The notes below the pieces were generated by a model. That model saw only the letters and a program-made list of their open reading frames with translations, was not told the origin of the DNA and did not search any database. From Alphaproteobacteria bacterium UBA3768 (GTDB lineage Bacteria > Pseudomonadota > Alphaproteobacteria > CAAHEQ01 > UBA3637), in contig DFFU01000017.1 of the NCBI GenBank assembly GCA_002372315.1, positions 1-53,226 of the forward strand: DNA of 53,226 bases. Reading direction: 5' to 3'. How positions within the stretch are numbered: position 1 is the stretch's first letter; each line of letters starts with the position of its first letter. The position numbers were made by a program, and so were the translations under genes. Of the stretch, positions 1 through 8,520 are shown in pieces.

Positions 1-27
1 TGCTCTATCCAGCTGAGCTACGAGGCC
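1..27 (-). tRNA. tRNA, 5' part only (cut by window start)
   Basis: On the minus strand the sequence gives a 7-nt acceptor arm GGCCTCG, then TA, and a D-arm reading GCTCAGCTGGATAGAGC, which is the canonical tRNA 5' half. The anticodon lies outside the window, so identity cannot be read. The start resembles bacterial arginine tRNAs, but this is only a guess. Confidence 0.85.
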
Positions 28-69
28 ACATAGTGTATTATACGCGATTTTTATTTAAGGGTCAAGTTT

Positions 70-1980
70 TTATTCATCAAAAATGCGAATATAAATTTTA
101 TTGTCAATAATATAAATTAAGTAAAATTTATTTTTTTCAGGTGTGAGGGTAGGGATGCGACAACGGCTATCTTTATGTGATAAGATGGCATAGTCGGCAT
201 TTGGGCAACTTTGTGGTGATAACGCGATTTTCTTTCCTTTTAGAAAAATCACATTGGGAAGATCAACTTTGAGTGTTTTACTATAGCCCATCTTTTGTCG
301 CCATACGTTTTGAACCCAATCGTGTCCGTCTCTTTTTTGGTAAAAAACATCTTTTTGAATGTAAGCGACACTGTTATTGAGGAGCATCATAACGGGTTGA
401 GGTGTTAAGTATGCCCAAATAGTGCCTGTGAACACAAATATTCCACCAAGCCACAGCCTTTTAAAATGCATTAGGCAAATGAGGATAATCCCCAAAATTA
501 TCAGCCCAAGAGCAATTGGATTAAATGAAGCTATACTTATTTCTGCATAGGGCCATTGCGATAGATAGCTTGTCAATTGTTCAACCAGTTCCAATAAAAA
601 ACCAGCTGCTTTAAAGAAGTAAACGCCACAACCCAAAAGCATCAATAAACACCCAACGAATAAAAGTGGCATAATGCCAAAAGAAAATATAAAACTGAAA
701 CAAATGTTGCCCAATAAAGCATAGGGCATGAACTGGTTAAAATGCCATGCAATAAGTGGTGTTAAACCAGCTGTAATAGCGATATTTAATAAAATAAACT
801 CACAGAAATGATGTATATTCTTATTCATTTGTGGGGCAAATTTTTTAAACTGATTATGCACGCAAATCAAAATAAAAACAGATAAAAAAGACAATTGAAA
901 ACTGATGGAAAGTAGCAATTCTGGCGCCCATAAAAGCATAACAAAACCCACCAGTATTAAGGAGTGTAATGAAAAGGCTTTGCGGTCAGTTAAAATTCCC
1001 AAAAAGACCAATGCAATCATGCCAAATGAACGAAGGGCTGGGATTTGAAAATTAGATAATCCCAAATAAAAAGCAGTAATGATGAGTGCTGTAAATGCAG
1101 CTAGTTTTTTGGAATTAATATATAGGGTTAGGTGTGTTAAAACACAAAAAGAACGCACTAAAAAGAAAACAAACATGGCCAGTAGCGCCATATGAAAACC
1201 CGAAACTGACAAAACGTGTGCCAGCCCAGATCGACGATAATTTTGATATTGCTTAGGGGACACAAAACGTTGTTCTCCTGTGATCAAAGGTGTAGCAATG
1301 CGGGCTTGATTTTCTGGTAAGATTTTAAATAAATACTGGGTTATGTCGTTTCTGAGATTTTGAAAAAATCCCAAAGAATGATTATTTCTATAATGGAATA
1401 AAATTGTTTCTACTTTTCCAATGGCTCCTACTTTTTCAAAATATAAACGTTGGCTTTGTGAAATTTGAAAGGGAGCTTGCACTTTGTTGGGTGGCCATAT
1501 TGTGGCACGCAAGCGAACATGATCTCCTGATTGAATGACAGGATCTATCTTATCAAAATACAAACGAATTTTTTCGGGATGCTTAAAATGACCTAAGGGC
1601 CACTCTGTTGGATGAAGCGTTAAAATTTGTTGATCAGGTAAAGTGATATTCTGTATAACATCGGCTTGAATAATACTGTGGTAAAGTGGTAGGTTTAAAA
1701 TACGATGATTTAAATTTTGGGTACGAATATAAATTCTGAAAAATCCCAAGGAAAAAGCAAAAATTAAAAAGAAAATAAAGCAAACAATTTGTCGATGACG
1801 CAAAAGAACGAGCCCTATAAAACTTATGAAAAATAAAGATAGGATAAAAGTCAGTGGAATACCATAAAAGTACATTAAAATACCTATTATCCATGACAAA
1901 AAAATCAACACAAATTGTTGGGACATTAAATTTGTAAAAATATTGTTTACATAATTTGTTTTAATTGGATTGAACAACAT
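70..1980 (-). CDS. comEC: ComEC/Rec2-family DNA-uptake channel protein
   Basis: 636 residues, strongly hydrophobic with many predicted membrane segments. ComEC forms the inner-membrane channel for single-stranded DNA in natural transformation. The family hallmark SGLAHVLSVSGFHMALLA is at about residues 250-270, after a soluble N-terminal region of the DUF4131 type and before the multi-helix Competence domain. Only about 90 residues follow the last helix, with no HxHxDH motif, so the C-terminal metallo-beta-lactamase domain of long ComEC proteins is absent or vestigial. The start overlaps the upstream lipoprotein stop by 20 nt and has no clear ribosome binding site, suggesting translational coupling. 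No other competence gene is next to it. Confidence 0.88.
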   Translation of the reverse strand: MLFNPIKTNYVNNIFTNLMSQQFVLIFLSWIIGILMYFYGIPLTFILSLFFISFIGLVLLRHRQIVCFIFFLIFAFSLGFFRIYIRTQNLNHRILNLPLYHSIIQADVIQNITLPDQQILTLHPTEWPLGHFKHPEKIRLYFDKIDPVIQSGDHVRLRATIWPPNKVQAPFQISQSQRLYFEKVGAIGKVETILFHYRNNHSLGFFQNLRNDITQYLFKILPENQARIATPLITGEQRFVSPKQYQNYRRSGLAHVLSVSGFHMALLAMFVFFLVRSFCVLTHLTLYINSKKLAAFTALIITAFYLGLSNFQIPALRSFGMIALVFLGILTDRKAFSLHSLILVGFVMLLWAPELLLSISFQLSFLSVFILICVHNQFKKFAPQMNKNIHHFCEFILLNIAITAGLTPLIAWHFNQFMPYALLGNICFSFIFSFGIMPLLFVGCLLMLLGCGVYFFKAAGFLLELVEQLTSYLSQWPYAEISIASFNPIALGLIILGIILICLMHFKRLWLGGIFVFTGTIWAYLTPQPVMMLLNNSVAYIQKDVFYQKRDGHDWVQNVWRQKMGYSKTLKVDLPNVIFLKGKKIALSPQSCPNADYAILSHKDSRCRIPTLTPEKNKFYLIYIIDNKIYIRIFDE

Positions 1981-2497
1981 GGGGGAGTTTTAAAATTTCA
2001 TTTTCTAAATGATTTAACATTGTTTGATAAAGTTTTGCCCACTGCTTTTCTTTATCGGATAAGGAAATACGCTTGCCCATTTGAACATAAGCTTTGCCAG
2101 CCACATTTAAAGAATGATCTTTGTTGTCTTTTAATTCAATTTTGTAATTTAATGTGTCTTGAATATAATCGGGTTGCCACCAATTTTTGGCGGGTTTAAG
2201 CTCACGAATAATCTCTGCTTGATGTAGGATAATCTGCAAACTTTCGGATTCAGAATGATCTGTTTTTAAATGCTGATGAATCCAGTTACGAATGACCTGT
2301 TCTGGCCTGTGAGAAATTTTATCCTCTAAATGATGTGCTGAGTCAAAATACTTACGTTGCGAGATAAAAGAAATTGTATCAAAAGGAGTTTGATAATGAT
2401 GAGATGATTTGAAATCTTCTTCAAAAGAAGATAGAGGTGCCACCATGCACCCCGTTAAAAAAAACAATAAAAAGATGGTTTGTATTTGCTTTTTCAT
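1961..2497 (-). CDS. Conserved lipoprotein, unknown function
   Basis: 178 residues. A signal peptide ending in FFLTGC gives a lipobox with Cys at residue 17, so the mature protein is probably an envelope lipoprotein. The rest is soluble. It has a possible alpha/beta region near residues 80-140 and a charged C-terminal helix containing SLSDKEKQWAKLYQTML, a pattern seen in alphaproteobacterial lipoproteins of unknown role. It is the first gene of a two-gene unit with comEC, whose start lies inside its 3' end. A promoter-like sequence lies only a few nucleotides upstream of the ATG, and no Shine-Dalgarno is visible, so the mRNA may be nearly leaderless. I do not recognise a named family. Confidence 0.75.
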   Translation of the reverse strand: MKKQIQTIFLLFFLTGCMVAPLSSFEEDFKSSHHYQTPFDTISFISQRKYFDSAHHLEDKISHRPEQVIRNWIHQHLKTDHSESESLQIILHQAEIIRELKPAKNWWQPDYIQDTLNYKIELKDNKDHSLNVAGKAYVQMGKRISLSDKEKQWAKLYQTMLNHLENEILKLPHVVQSN

Positions 2498-2507
2498 ATC
2501 TATTGCG

Positions 2508-2536
2508 ATATTATATTAAATAAAGGATTTTGTCAA
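2508..2536 (-). promoter_or_regulatory. Promoter for lipoprotein-comEC
   Basis: On the minus strand TTGACA (2536-2531) is followed after 17 nt by TAATAT (2513-2508); TATAAT also overlaps with 15-nt spacing. The predicted transcription start is about 4 nt from the lipoprotein ATG. It lies in the divergent region shared with recX. Confidence 0.5.
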
Positions 2537-2538
2537 TT

Positions 2539-2994
2539 ATGAAAAAAATAACACCACAAAGATTAAAAAATATTGCCCTTTATTATTTGGAACGTTTTGA
2601 TGCGTCCAGTGAAAAGTTAAAAATGGTTTTAAAGCGTCGTGTCCAAAGGGCTGTTTTTGCAGGTGATGAAGTTTCACCTGATGTTGAAAAGTGGATTGAT
2701 GAAATTATTCAAGAAATGCAGCGATTAAATTACGTCAATGATCGGCGTTATTGTGAAAATAAAGTGCGTCAATTTTTACGTATGGGAAAGTCCAATCGCT
2801 ACATAATTGGAAAATTGTCTGAAGCAGGCATCAACCCAGAAATAGTGGCATCTTTTTTGCCTGATGATGAATTAGAGCAAGCCCAAATTTTTGTGCAAAA
2901 AAAACATTTGGGAAAGGATTTTCAAAAAGATTTGGCCAAGTTAGCACGCGCAGGATTTTCCTATGATATTGCACAAAAAGCGTTACGCCAGTGA
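2539..2994 (+). CDS. recX: RecX-family regulatory protein
   Basis: 151 residues, within the usual RecX size. RecX binds RecA and limits its filament extension. The three-helix repeats are visible: an N-terminal LKNIALYYLERFDASSEKL, then VEKWIDEIIQEMQRLNYVNDRRYCENKVRQ containing the family pattern YVNDRRYCE, then a final repeat near the C-terminus. I start at ATG 2539 because AAAGGA at 2522-2527 is correctly placed for it, not for the in-frame TTG at 2530. recA is not in the window. It is divergent from the lipoprotein-comEC unit and converges with the glycosyltransferase, whose stop is 4 nt away. Confidence 0.85.
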   Translation: MKKITPQRLKNIALYYLERFDASSEKLKMVLKRRVQRAVFAGDEVSPDVEKWIDEIIQEMQRLNYVNDRRYCENKVRQFLRMGKSNRYIIGKLSEAGINPEIVASFLPDDELEQAQIFVQKKHLGKDFQKDLAKLARAGFSYDIAQKALRQ

Positions 2995-2997
2995 GGG

Positions 2998-3918
2998 TTA
3001 GTTCTTTTTAAAAACTATTTCAAAACCTAATATTCTTAAAACCTTGTGTTTCTTGCCCTGGATTACTTCGTTTTCCAGAGAAAGAACTTTTTTATAAAAA
3101 GGTTGTTGGACAAATTGCTTTTTATAAAGCATTAAAGACCTTGTTCTGTGCCTGAGATACATAAAATAAAATCCACTGATATATTCCATCATAAAGCTGG
3201 TTGAACGAGGATACCATCCACCATTTTCATCCATTAATTTTTGGACATATGGCATAGGGTTAGGATAAACCAATTTCATGGTTGATTTTTTGTCTTTTTT
3301 AATGAAATCAAATGCAACAGGGAAACATTCTTCACACATTTTGAAAAAATCTTCTTTTTTCATGATGAACATATTATTGCAATAAAATTTATTTTCCGTT
3401 TGAAAATTTAAGTACTCTTTGTAAAGTAAGGGATGATACTTGGACGACAGTTGCACAGCTTTTTGCCAACCATCAAAGGAAATATGGGGGTTGGGTGGAT
3501 TGGGATGACCATAAATAAAATCATACTTTTCAAAAATAGCATTAAAGTTTTCTTGAGAATAGCCATGCTTATTTAAAAAGTCCGCAAAAAGTTTACGCTT
3601 AAAGATAGGTAATTCAAAAAAACGACGGTAATGACATAAACCGATATAATCTGGATTTCCTAACTTATCATAATTCTTCCATGCCCAGTATAAAACAGTC
3701 CATTCATTTAAATCGCGATTTAACTCGGAAATATTTTCACCTGTGTCATCGCCAATCATATTATCCATTAACCATTTAAAATCTTGATCTGAAATTGTAC
3801 CATCTTTTGATTTTACTTTTGCAACAGCCCGTCCCGCATGAATGGGAACGACAATGTCATTTTTAAACAGTTGAGCCTTATTATGATAAGCAACAAGTAT
3901 TTTAATCGATTTATTCAT
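2998..3918 (-). CDS. DUF4422-family glycosyltransferase (capsular or exopolysaccharide)
   Basis: 306 residues. The pattern ILVAYHNKAQ near the N-terminus, then DDTGENIS, LNEWTVLYWAWKN and DYIGLCHYRRFF at about residues 70-115, matches the DUF4422 family, found in capsular and exopolysaccharide clusters and thought to be glycosyltransferases. A later YISGFYFMYLRHRT segment also fits. It stands alone between recX and the uracil-DNA glycosylase, not in a polysaccharide cluster, so the sugar and acceptor are unknown. A weak GGA precedes the ATG at usual spacing. Family recognition is good; the activity is inferred. Confidence 0.8.
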   Translation of the reverse strand: MNKSIKILVAYHNKAQLFKNDIVVPIHAGRAVAKVKSKDGTISDQDFKWLMDNMIGDDTGENISELNRDLNEWTVLYWAWKNYDKLGNPDYIGLCHYRRFFELPIFKRKLFADFLNKHGYSQENFNAIFEKYDFIYGHPNPPNPHISFDGWQKAVQLSSKYHPLLYKEYLNFQTENKFYCNNMFIMKKEDFFKMCEECFPVAFDFIKKDKKSTMKLVYPNPMPYVQKLMDENGGWYPRSTSFMMEYISGFYFMYLRHRTRSLMLYKKQFVQQPFYKKVLSLENEVIQGKKHKVLRILGFEIVFKKN

Positions 3919-4015
3919 TTTTTATCCAGTTTTTATTTTAAAACCAATTTTTTTAAAACTTTTCTGTTGATTCTAACGATAGAATAATTTATTGAAAAAG
4001 TCAAACAGAAAATAC

Positions 4016-4044
4016 TTGCAAGATTTGCTTAAAAAGGCTATGAT
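4016..4044 (+). promoter_or_regulatory. Promoter overlapping the uracil-DNA glycosylase 5' end
   Basis: TTGCAA (4016-4021), 17-nt spacer, TATGAT (4039-4044). The predicted start is at about 4051, next to the ATG at 4052. This would make a leaderless mRNA and argues against the longer TTG start at 3992. Confidence 0.45.
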
Positions 4045-4051
4045 ACAAAAC

Positions 4052-4642
4052 ATGTTTGAAGAACTAGAAAAAATAAAATTAGAATGCCAAAGTTGTAATC
4101 GTTGTCCACTGGGTAAGACGCGCACAAATGTTGTTTTTTCAGCGGGAGTTCCTAATTCAGATATTGTTTTGATCGGGGAAGCTCCTGGTTATAACGAAGA
4201 TATGACAGGTGAGCCATTCGTGGGGCGAGCAGGACAATTATTAGATAAAATTTTGGCCAGTGTTGGTTTTGATCGGCATCAAAATATTTATATTTGTAAT
4301 ACGATTAAATGTCGTCCACCCGAAAATAGGGATCCTTTACCCGAAGAAAAAATGGCTTGTCGCAATTACTTGGATCGCCAATTGGCTTGTTTAAGGCCTA
4401 AAATTATTTTGCTGTGTGGGAAAGTTGCTTTGACAAGTTTTATGGAAACAAAGGAAGGGATTTCAAAGTTGCGTGGTCGGTGGTTCAATGGGCCTTTTGG
4501 GGCAAAAATGATGCCAATTTTTCATCCATCCTACTTACTGCGTAATCCTTCTCATAAAGAAGGTTCTCCTAAGTGGTTGATGTGGCAAGATATGAAAGAA
4601 ATCAAGCGTGTTTATGATTCCATCAAAAGCGATTCCCCATAA
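4052..4642 (+). CDS. Family-4 uracil-DNA glycosylase (4Fe-4S)
   Basis: 196 residues from the chosen start. It removes uracil from DNA in base-excision repair. Visible motifs are CNRCPLGKTRT (first two cluster cysteines), GEAPGYNEDMTGEPFVGRAGQLL (uracil pocket and catalytic loop, here split by family convention), KCRPPENRDP and ACRNY (third and fourth cysteines), and HPSYLLRNP near the C-terminus. All four cluster cysteines are present. The frame is open to a TTG at 3992 and has another ATG at 4040. I prefer 4052 because family members start just before the first cysteine pair and a promoter ends directly upstream. The 3' end overlaps the convergent SUKH gene by 31 nt. Confidence 0.88.
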   Translation: MFEELEKIKLECQSCNRCPLGKTRTNVVFSAGVPNSDIVLIGEAPGYNEDMTGEPFVGRAGQLLDKILASVGFDRHQNIYICNTIKCRPPENRDPLPEEKMACRNYLDRQLACLRPKIILLCGKVALTSFMETKEGISKLRGRWFNGPFGAKMMPIFHPSYLLRNPSHKEGSPKWLMWQDMKEIKRVYDSIKSDSP

Positions 4643-5058
4643 AAATGTAAAACGTCTGTTAGGCGGGGTAATTTAACAATTGGATCATAGGTGTATCTGT
4701 CCAAAATATGATATTCTTTTAAATCGGAACGATAGATGATGAGCTCTTCTGTTGCTCGCCCCAAAATTAAGGCCTTTGGGAAAATACTTTTTAATGAGTT
4801 TTCTTCTTGATAATTTAGTATTGTGGGTTGGGAAAAAACAGAATCTCTGCGATCATGTTCCTTAATGGCAAAAAGCTCTAATCCATTCCAAGAAAGTCCA
4901 TCTGTTAAACGTAAAAATTGAATGTAATCCGTTGGAATTTGAACCCATCCTTTTTTGACAAGGACTATAGATGTTCTTTGAATGTCCATCATTTGAGCTG
5001 GGGCAAAAACTTGGGCATAATTTTGATAAAGGACATTGACAATTGATTGAATACTCAT
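4612..5058 (-). CDS. SUKH (SMI1/KNR4, YrhA-like) family protein; possible immunity protein
   Basis: 148 residues. The SUKH pattern is clear: IPTDYIQFLRLTDGLSWNGLELF at about residues 42-64, then an N-rich middle, LILGRATEELIIYR and a C-terminal Y-rich region ending LPRLTDVLHFYGESL. SUKH proteins are widespread as immunity partners of polymorphic nuclease toxins, but some have other roles. It is the last gene of the minus-strand operon led by 9639, and its ATG shares a base with the stop of the HNH-like gene. That tight pairing is the main reason to suspect immunity. The specific partner activity is inference. Confidence 0.7.
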   Translation of the reverse strand: MSIQSIVNVLYQNYAQVFAPAQMMDIQRTSIVLVKKGWVQIPTDYIQFLRLTDGLSWNGLELFAIKEHDRRDSVFSQPTILNYQEENSLKSIFPKALILGRATEELIIYRSDLKEYHILDRYTYDPIVKLPRLTDVLHFYGESLLMES

Positions 5059-5735
5059 CAGCGTCCCCCTGTTTTTATAGCAATTTGTTGTAAATTGGCC
5101 GATGTCAAACCAGCGGTGGCACTGCGATCGGATTTCTTTTTACCACCAGAACCTGTCATCTCACCATTGGGAATGTAAACCTTACCCAATGGAACTGGTA
5201 CATAAATCATTTTAGGATGTCCCAAGCCTGCTGCAGAAATCATTTGTTTATTGATATAACTATGAATAAGCTCATGAAAGGGATAACATTGAATCAATAC
5301 CAAATTATCCAAGGCCATTTTTCCACCATAGAGTAATGGGAACTTTAAATGTATTGTCCAATTGGTTGGTAAGTAGCCTTTTGACAGGTAAAAAATACTT
5401 TCTTCGGATAAATCCGCACTGCGTAAATCATTGACATAAACATTGACAAGCTCTTTTAAAAAAGCGCGTTTTAAATGCTTCATCTGATGATGAAATTCTT
5501 GTTCATTGAGTGTATAGGGATGATAGTGGGCACTCATTAAATCCATTCCACCAAAATTTTCATTTTGAAATAAATCCACCCAATAATCTTGTCCCTTTTC
5601 ATCAGATTCTAGACCTTCCATCAAATTTTCCAAGTCAGAATCAGATGTTTTTTCGGGGACACTCTGTCCCATTAACTGATCCCAGTTATCAAAAATCTCA
5701 TTGCCATCCAATTCTGTTAAATCAGGTACTGCCAT
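5058..5735 (-). CDS. Unknown protein with degenerate HNH/LHH-like core; candidate type IV secretion substrate
   Basis: 225 residues, no signal peptide or membrane segment. The N-terminal 60 residues are acidic. Residues 129-158 read like an HNH-superfamily core: H129, P133, G137-G138, N144, H154 and H158, in the order H-x3-P-x3-GG-x5-N-x9-H-x3-H. Compared with LHH toxins, the second His of the HH pair (the usual general base) is Leu130, so activity is uncertain. The C-terminus is Gly/Lys/Ser-rich (GSGGKKKSDR). It overlaps the coupling-protein gene by 14 nt upstream and the SUKH gene by 1 nt downstream. It could be an effector, an inactive relative, or a coupling-protein accessory; I do not recognise a named family. 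Confidence 0.4.
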   Translation of the reverse strand: MAVPDLTELDGNEIFDNWDQLMGQSVPEKTSDSDLENLMEGLESDEKGQDYWVDLFQNENFGGMDLMSAHYHPYTLNEQEFHHQMKHLKRAFLKELVNVYVNDLRSADLSEESIFYLSKGYLPTNWTIHLKFPLLYGGKMALDNLVLIQCYPFHELIHSYINKQMISAAGLGHPKMIYVPVPLGKVYIPNGEMTGSGGKKKSDRSATAGLTSANLQQIAIKTGGR

Positions 5736-8043
5736 TTAAATCATCCTTTGGACGTGTAGGTTGTGGAGGAGCAAACACAGCGCCACTGGGGGGGGCAAAC
5801 AATGCTTGTCCTTGAGGGGGAGGTAACACCTGTGATTGTGCCGATTGCGTTTGCTGTTGTATTGGTTGATGGAGTTGTTCTTGTTGGGATGGTAAATCAC
5901 CAACCTCTGGTTCATGTTGTTGATCTTCTGGTTTTTGTAGTTGATTTTCGGGGGCACGCCTTTCCACAATCCAACTGGGTACATAGGGTGCCGTTGGAAT
6001 TTGTGTCTTCTTTAAAAAACCTTTATCTAAGTAGTATCGTGGGGCATCGGCCAAGATAGGATGCGATAAGAATCCTTGAAATAAAACATATTGTTTTAAC
6101 ATATCCAAACTTAAAATATCTGAAGCACTGACCACATCCGATTTTTGCAGTTGACGGGAAACATTTTGTGAAAAATCAAACATTTTTGAAGCGCCACCCT
6201 CTTGTTTAGAGGTACTTTTAACTTCAATTGTTTTTGATCCAATCATTTTGACAAAGCGTTCCGCAGTTTGTTCGTTGTTCTGGGATAAAATAACTTTTGC
6301 GGCAGTTGTGGAAATAATTGTTTCCAAATCATCTTTTCCGTATTGCCCAGAAATTTGTCCCAAGTCCTGCCCGATAAGTAAGTAGGCCACTTTTTGACCA
6401 CGACCAACGGCGGGACCATTTTTAACGCAATCTAATTTTGGCATTTGAGGAAACTCATCCAACACAAACAAAACGGGATAAGGACCACATTTTTGTCCAT
6501 CTGTGCCAACATGTCCAGGCGGATTAGCAATCAAGTATGAACTGACAAGTTCAACAAAAATCCCTGTGATAACGTTCAAAGCACGTGCATCTACTTGGTT
6601 AATGGACAAATAAACAGAAATCGGCTTCATTTTGCCATCCACAGGATCCACCATACCCCGCAAATCACGGAAAGTTAAATCGCTGAACTTTGTCCGTTCA
6701 CGAACGGCAGCATTTTTAAAGATACTGATGCCTGATAAAGCTGTGGACAAAATAGATCCACGTTCTTTATCTGGTGTACTGGATAATTGGTTTAATTCGG
6801 CGATGGCACGACGGGCATAAGCAAAACGATTAGATTCATTGACGGCAGCATCCAAAACATCTTTCATGGGGTCAGCCATCATGGCCATTTGATCGCCTTC
6901 ATCTGAACGACGTTTAATATCGGCGGCAACCTTCATTTGCATATCAGTCAACCATTCCAATATCATGGCGATACAGGGTTCATGTCCATGCCAATTTTCG
7001 GGTAAGCCTTCCCATGTGCCAACGGGGGCATAGTTATTTAAGGTAAGTTCGCCTTTTTTTAAAGCATCCAATGCTAACATGGCACTGTTATCAGACATAT
7101 CCGCATAATAGGTTGCGAGTATGTTGGCATCTTCTTGATCAAAAGAGCCTTCGGATAGTTTGTTGACAAAATAATCATTTGCACGGGCGCGTTCGCATTT
7201 ACTAGCAATAAAATGCAAAAAACCACTCATAGCGTTACGACCTGTTTTGGACCAGTGGGGATCTTGGCCTCCTTTGGGTTCTTCCACCAACACAGCCACC
7301 ATTGAGTCGATATACATATCGCGCGCTGGACCTAAAGGCGGTAAGGCCGATGGAGAAAGCGGATTCCAACTGGGATAATAAATGCCCTTATCGGGCTCAT
7401 CTTGAGCGCCCCAGTTAATGATAAAAACAGGTCCAATACGGGCACGATATCCTGACGTTTGGTAACATAGTTCAGGTTTGACGTCATTCACAATGATACT
7501 CAAACGATCTGATTCAAAAATGGTTGGGATAACGACACCAGCAGTCTTACCTGTTCCTGGTGGTGCAACAACCAAAGCTGACAGGGTAGTGGGCATTTTC
7601 AATAATTTGCCTTTGAAACGCCCTAAAACACAAACAAAACCATCAAATAATCCCATTTTTTTAATATCAGCATAGGTGGCCAAACGACCACTGCCGAACA
7701 CGGTAGACATATTAGAATATGGATTCGTAAAAATACCCCAAAAGACAATAATAGGCATCACCGTAAATGTGATAAAGGGAAGATACCAAAATAAAGAATC
7801 TGTTCGTGAATGAAAACTAAACCATGTGGAATAGGTCAGTAAGATTTGAGAAGGATGTAAGAAACTTTTTTTCCAAAAATCCCACGCAATTCCAATTAAA
7901 GAGCCCCTGAAACCACCAATGGCCCAACTGGTAATGGGCATAATCAACAAAGAAATAATCCAAGCTACTAAAATAGCCAAAATGATAAACAGCATAATAC
8001 GTGCTACGTATTTATTATGTTCTTTATATTGATCGTCAGCCAT
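5722..8043 (-). CDS. virD4: VirD4/TraG-family type IV secretion coupling ATPase
   Basis: 773 residues. Coupling proteins bring substrates to a type IV secretion channel at the inner membrane. Two membrane helices at about 14-36 and 85-106 are followed by Walker A PPGTGKT at 161-167 and Walker B VLFVLDEFPQM at about 528-538. Family landmarks STVFGSGRLATYADI and LIGQDLGQISGQYG are present. The last 90 residues are Pro/Gln-rich, as in some conjugative relatives. A strong AAGGGGG site precedes the ATG. It sits between a paralogue of its own membrane domain and the HNH-like/SUKH pair. No virB genes, relaxase or pilus genes of this system are in the window. Confidence 0.92.
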   Translation of the reverse strand: MADDQYKEHNKYVARIMLFIILAILVAWIISLLIMPITSWAIGGFRGSLIGIAWDFWKKSFLHPSQILLTYSTWFSFHSRTDSLFWYLPFITFTVMPIIVFWGIFTNPYSNMSTVFGSGRLATYADIKKMGLFDGFVCVLGRFKGKLLKMPTTLSALVVAPPGTGKTAGVVIPTIFESDRLSIIVNDVKPELCYQTSGYRARIGPVFIINWGAQDEPDKGIYYPSWNPLSPSALPPLGPARDMYIDSMVAVLVEEPKGGQDPHWSKTGRNAMSGFLHFIASKCERARANDYFVNKLSEGSFDQEDANILATYYADMSDNSAMLALDALKKGELTLNNYAPVGTWEGLPENWHGHEPCIAMILEWLTDMQMKVAADIKRRSDEGDQMAMMADPMKDVLDAAVNESNRFAYARRAIAELNQLSSTPDKERGSILSTALSGISIFKNAAVRERTKFSDLTFRDLRGMVDPVDGKMKPISVYLSINQVDARALNVITGIFVELVSSYLIANPPGHVGTDGQKCGPYPVLFVLDEFPQMPKLDCVKNGPAVGRGQKVAYLLIGQDLGQISGQYGKDDLETIISTTAAKVILSQNNEQTAERFVKMIGSKTIEVKSTSKQEGGASKMFDFSQNVSRQLQKSDVVSASDILSLDMLKQYVLFQGFLSHPILADAPRYYLDKGFLKKTQIPTAPYVPSWIVERRAPENQLQKPEDQQHEPEVGDLPSQQEQLHQPIQQQTQSAQSQVLPPPQGQALFAPPSGAVFAPPQPTRPKDDLNGST

Positions 8044-8044
8044 T

Positions 8045-8509
8045 TCATTTCCCCCTTATTTTTTTGGAATGCTTCGGTTTAACTTTTTTATCTTTGGTTG
8101 TCGTCATATCCTTAGGATTTTTTTTATCCTTCATTTTAAAGCTGTGATCTTTTTTTGTTTTTATGATGTTTGACACAGATTGTAATGATTTAATTTTAAA
8201 AATTAACACCCCTAAAAACACGCACAATGGTAAAAAGGGTAAATAATAACTCAATGGTATTGGACTCATATTGGTAAATAGATGCCACCACCGAATATAC
8301 GCAAAAAAAATAAGTCTTGGTTCAATAACTGATCTTTTCCAAAAATAAATAGATTGATAAAATGTGTCCGCATTTAATCCAATGTGCACCCATGATTCTA
8401 TTGGTAAAATTAAAAATGCACTGAGGTAAGCCAATATCAATCCTAATAAAACAGTAAAGAGAATCTGTCGGATAAGTGTATTTTGATTTTTATATATTTG
8501 ATTTACCAT
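8045..8509 (-). CDS. Short paralogue of the coupling protein's N-terminal membrane domain
   Basis: 154 residues, with helices at about 14-37 and 88-106 and a very Lys-rich tail (115-154). It aligns with the first 105 residues of the downstream coupling protein: LILPIESW against LIMPITSW, FWKRSVIEP against FWKKSFLHP, and LSYYLPFLP against LFWYLPFIT, with equal spacing. It lacks any ATPase domain. Its stop is 1 nt from the coupling-protein start. It could cap, recruit or regulate coupling-protein hexamers through the membrane domain. I know of no named family; the homology is read directly, the role is inferred. Confidence 0.7.
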   Translation of the reverse strand: MVNQIYKNQNTLIRQILFTVLLGLILAYLSAFLILPIESWVHIGLNADTFYQSIYFWKRSVIEPRLIFFAYIRWWHLFTNMSPIPLSYYLPFLPLCVFLGVLIFKIKSLQSVSNIIKTKKDHSFKMKDKKNPKDMTTTKDKKVKPKHSKKIRGK

Positions 8510-8520
8510 TGACCTATTCC

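Noticed and set aside
5510..6059. Plus-strand frames opposite the coupling protein C-terminus
   Set aside because: They are antisense shadows of the Pro/Gln-rich region and have no ribosome sites.
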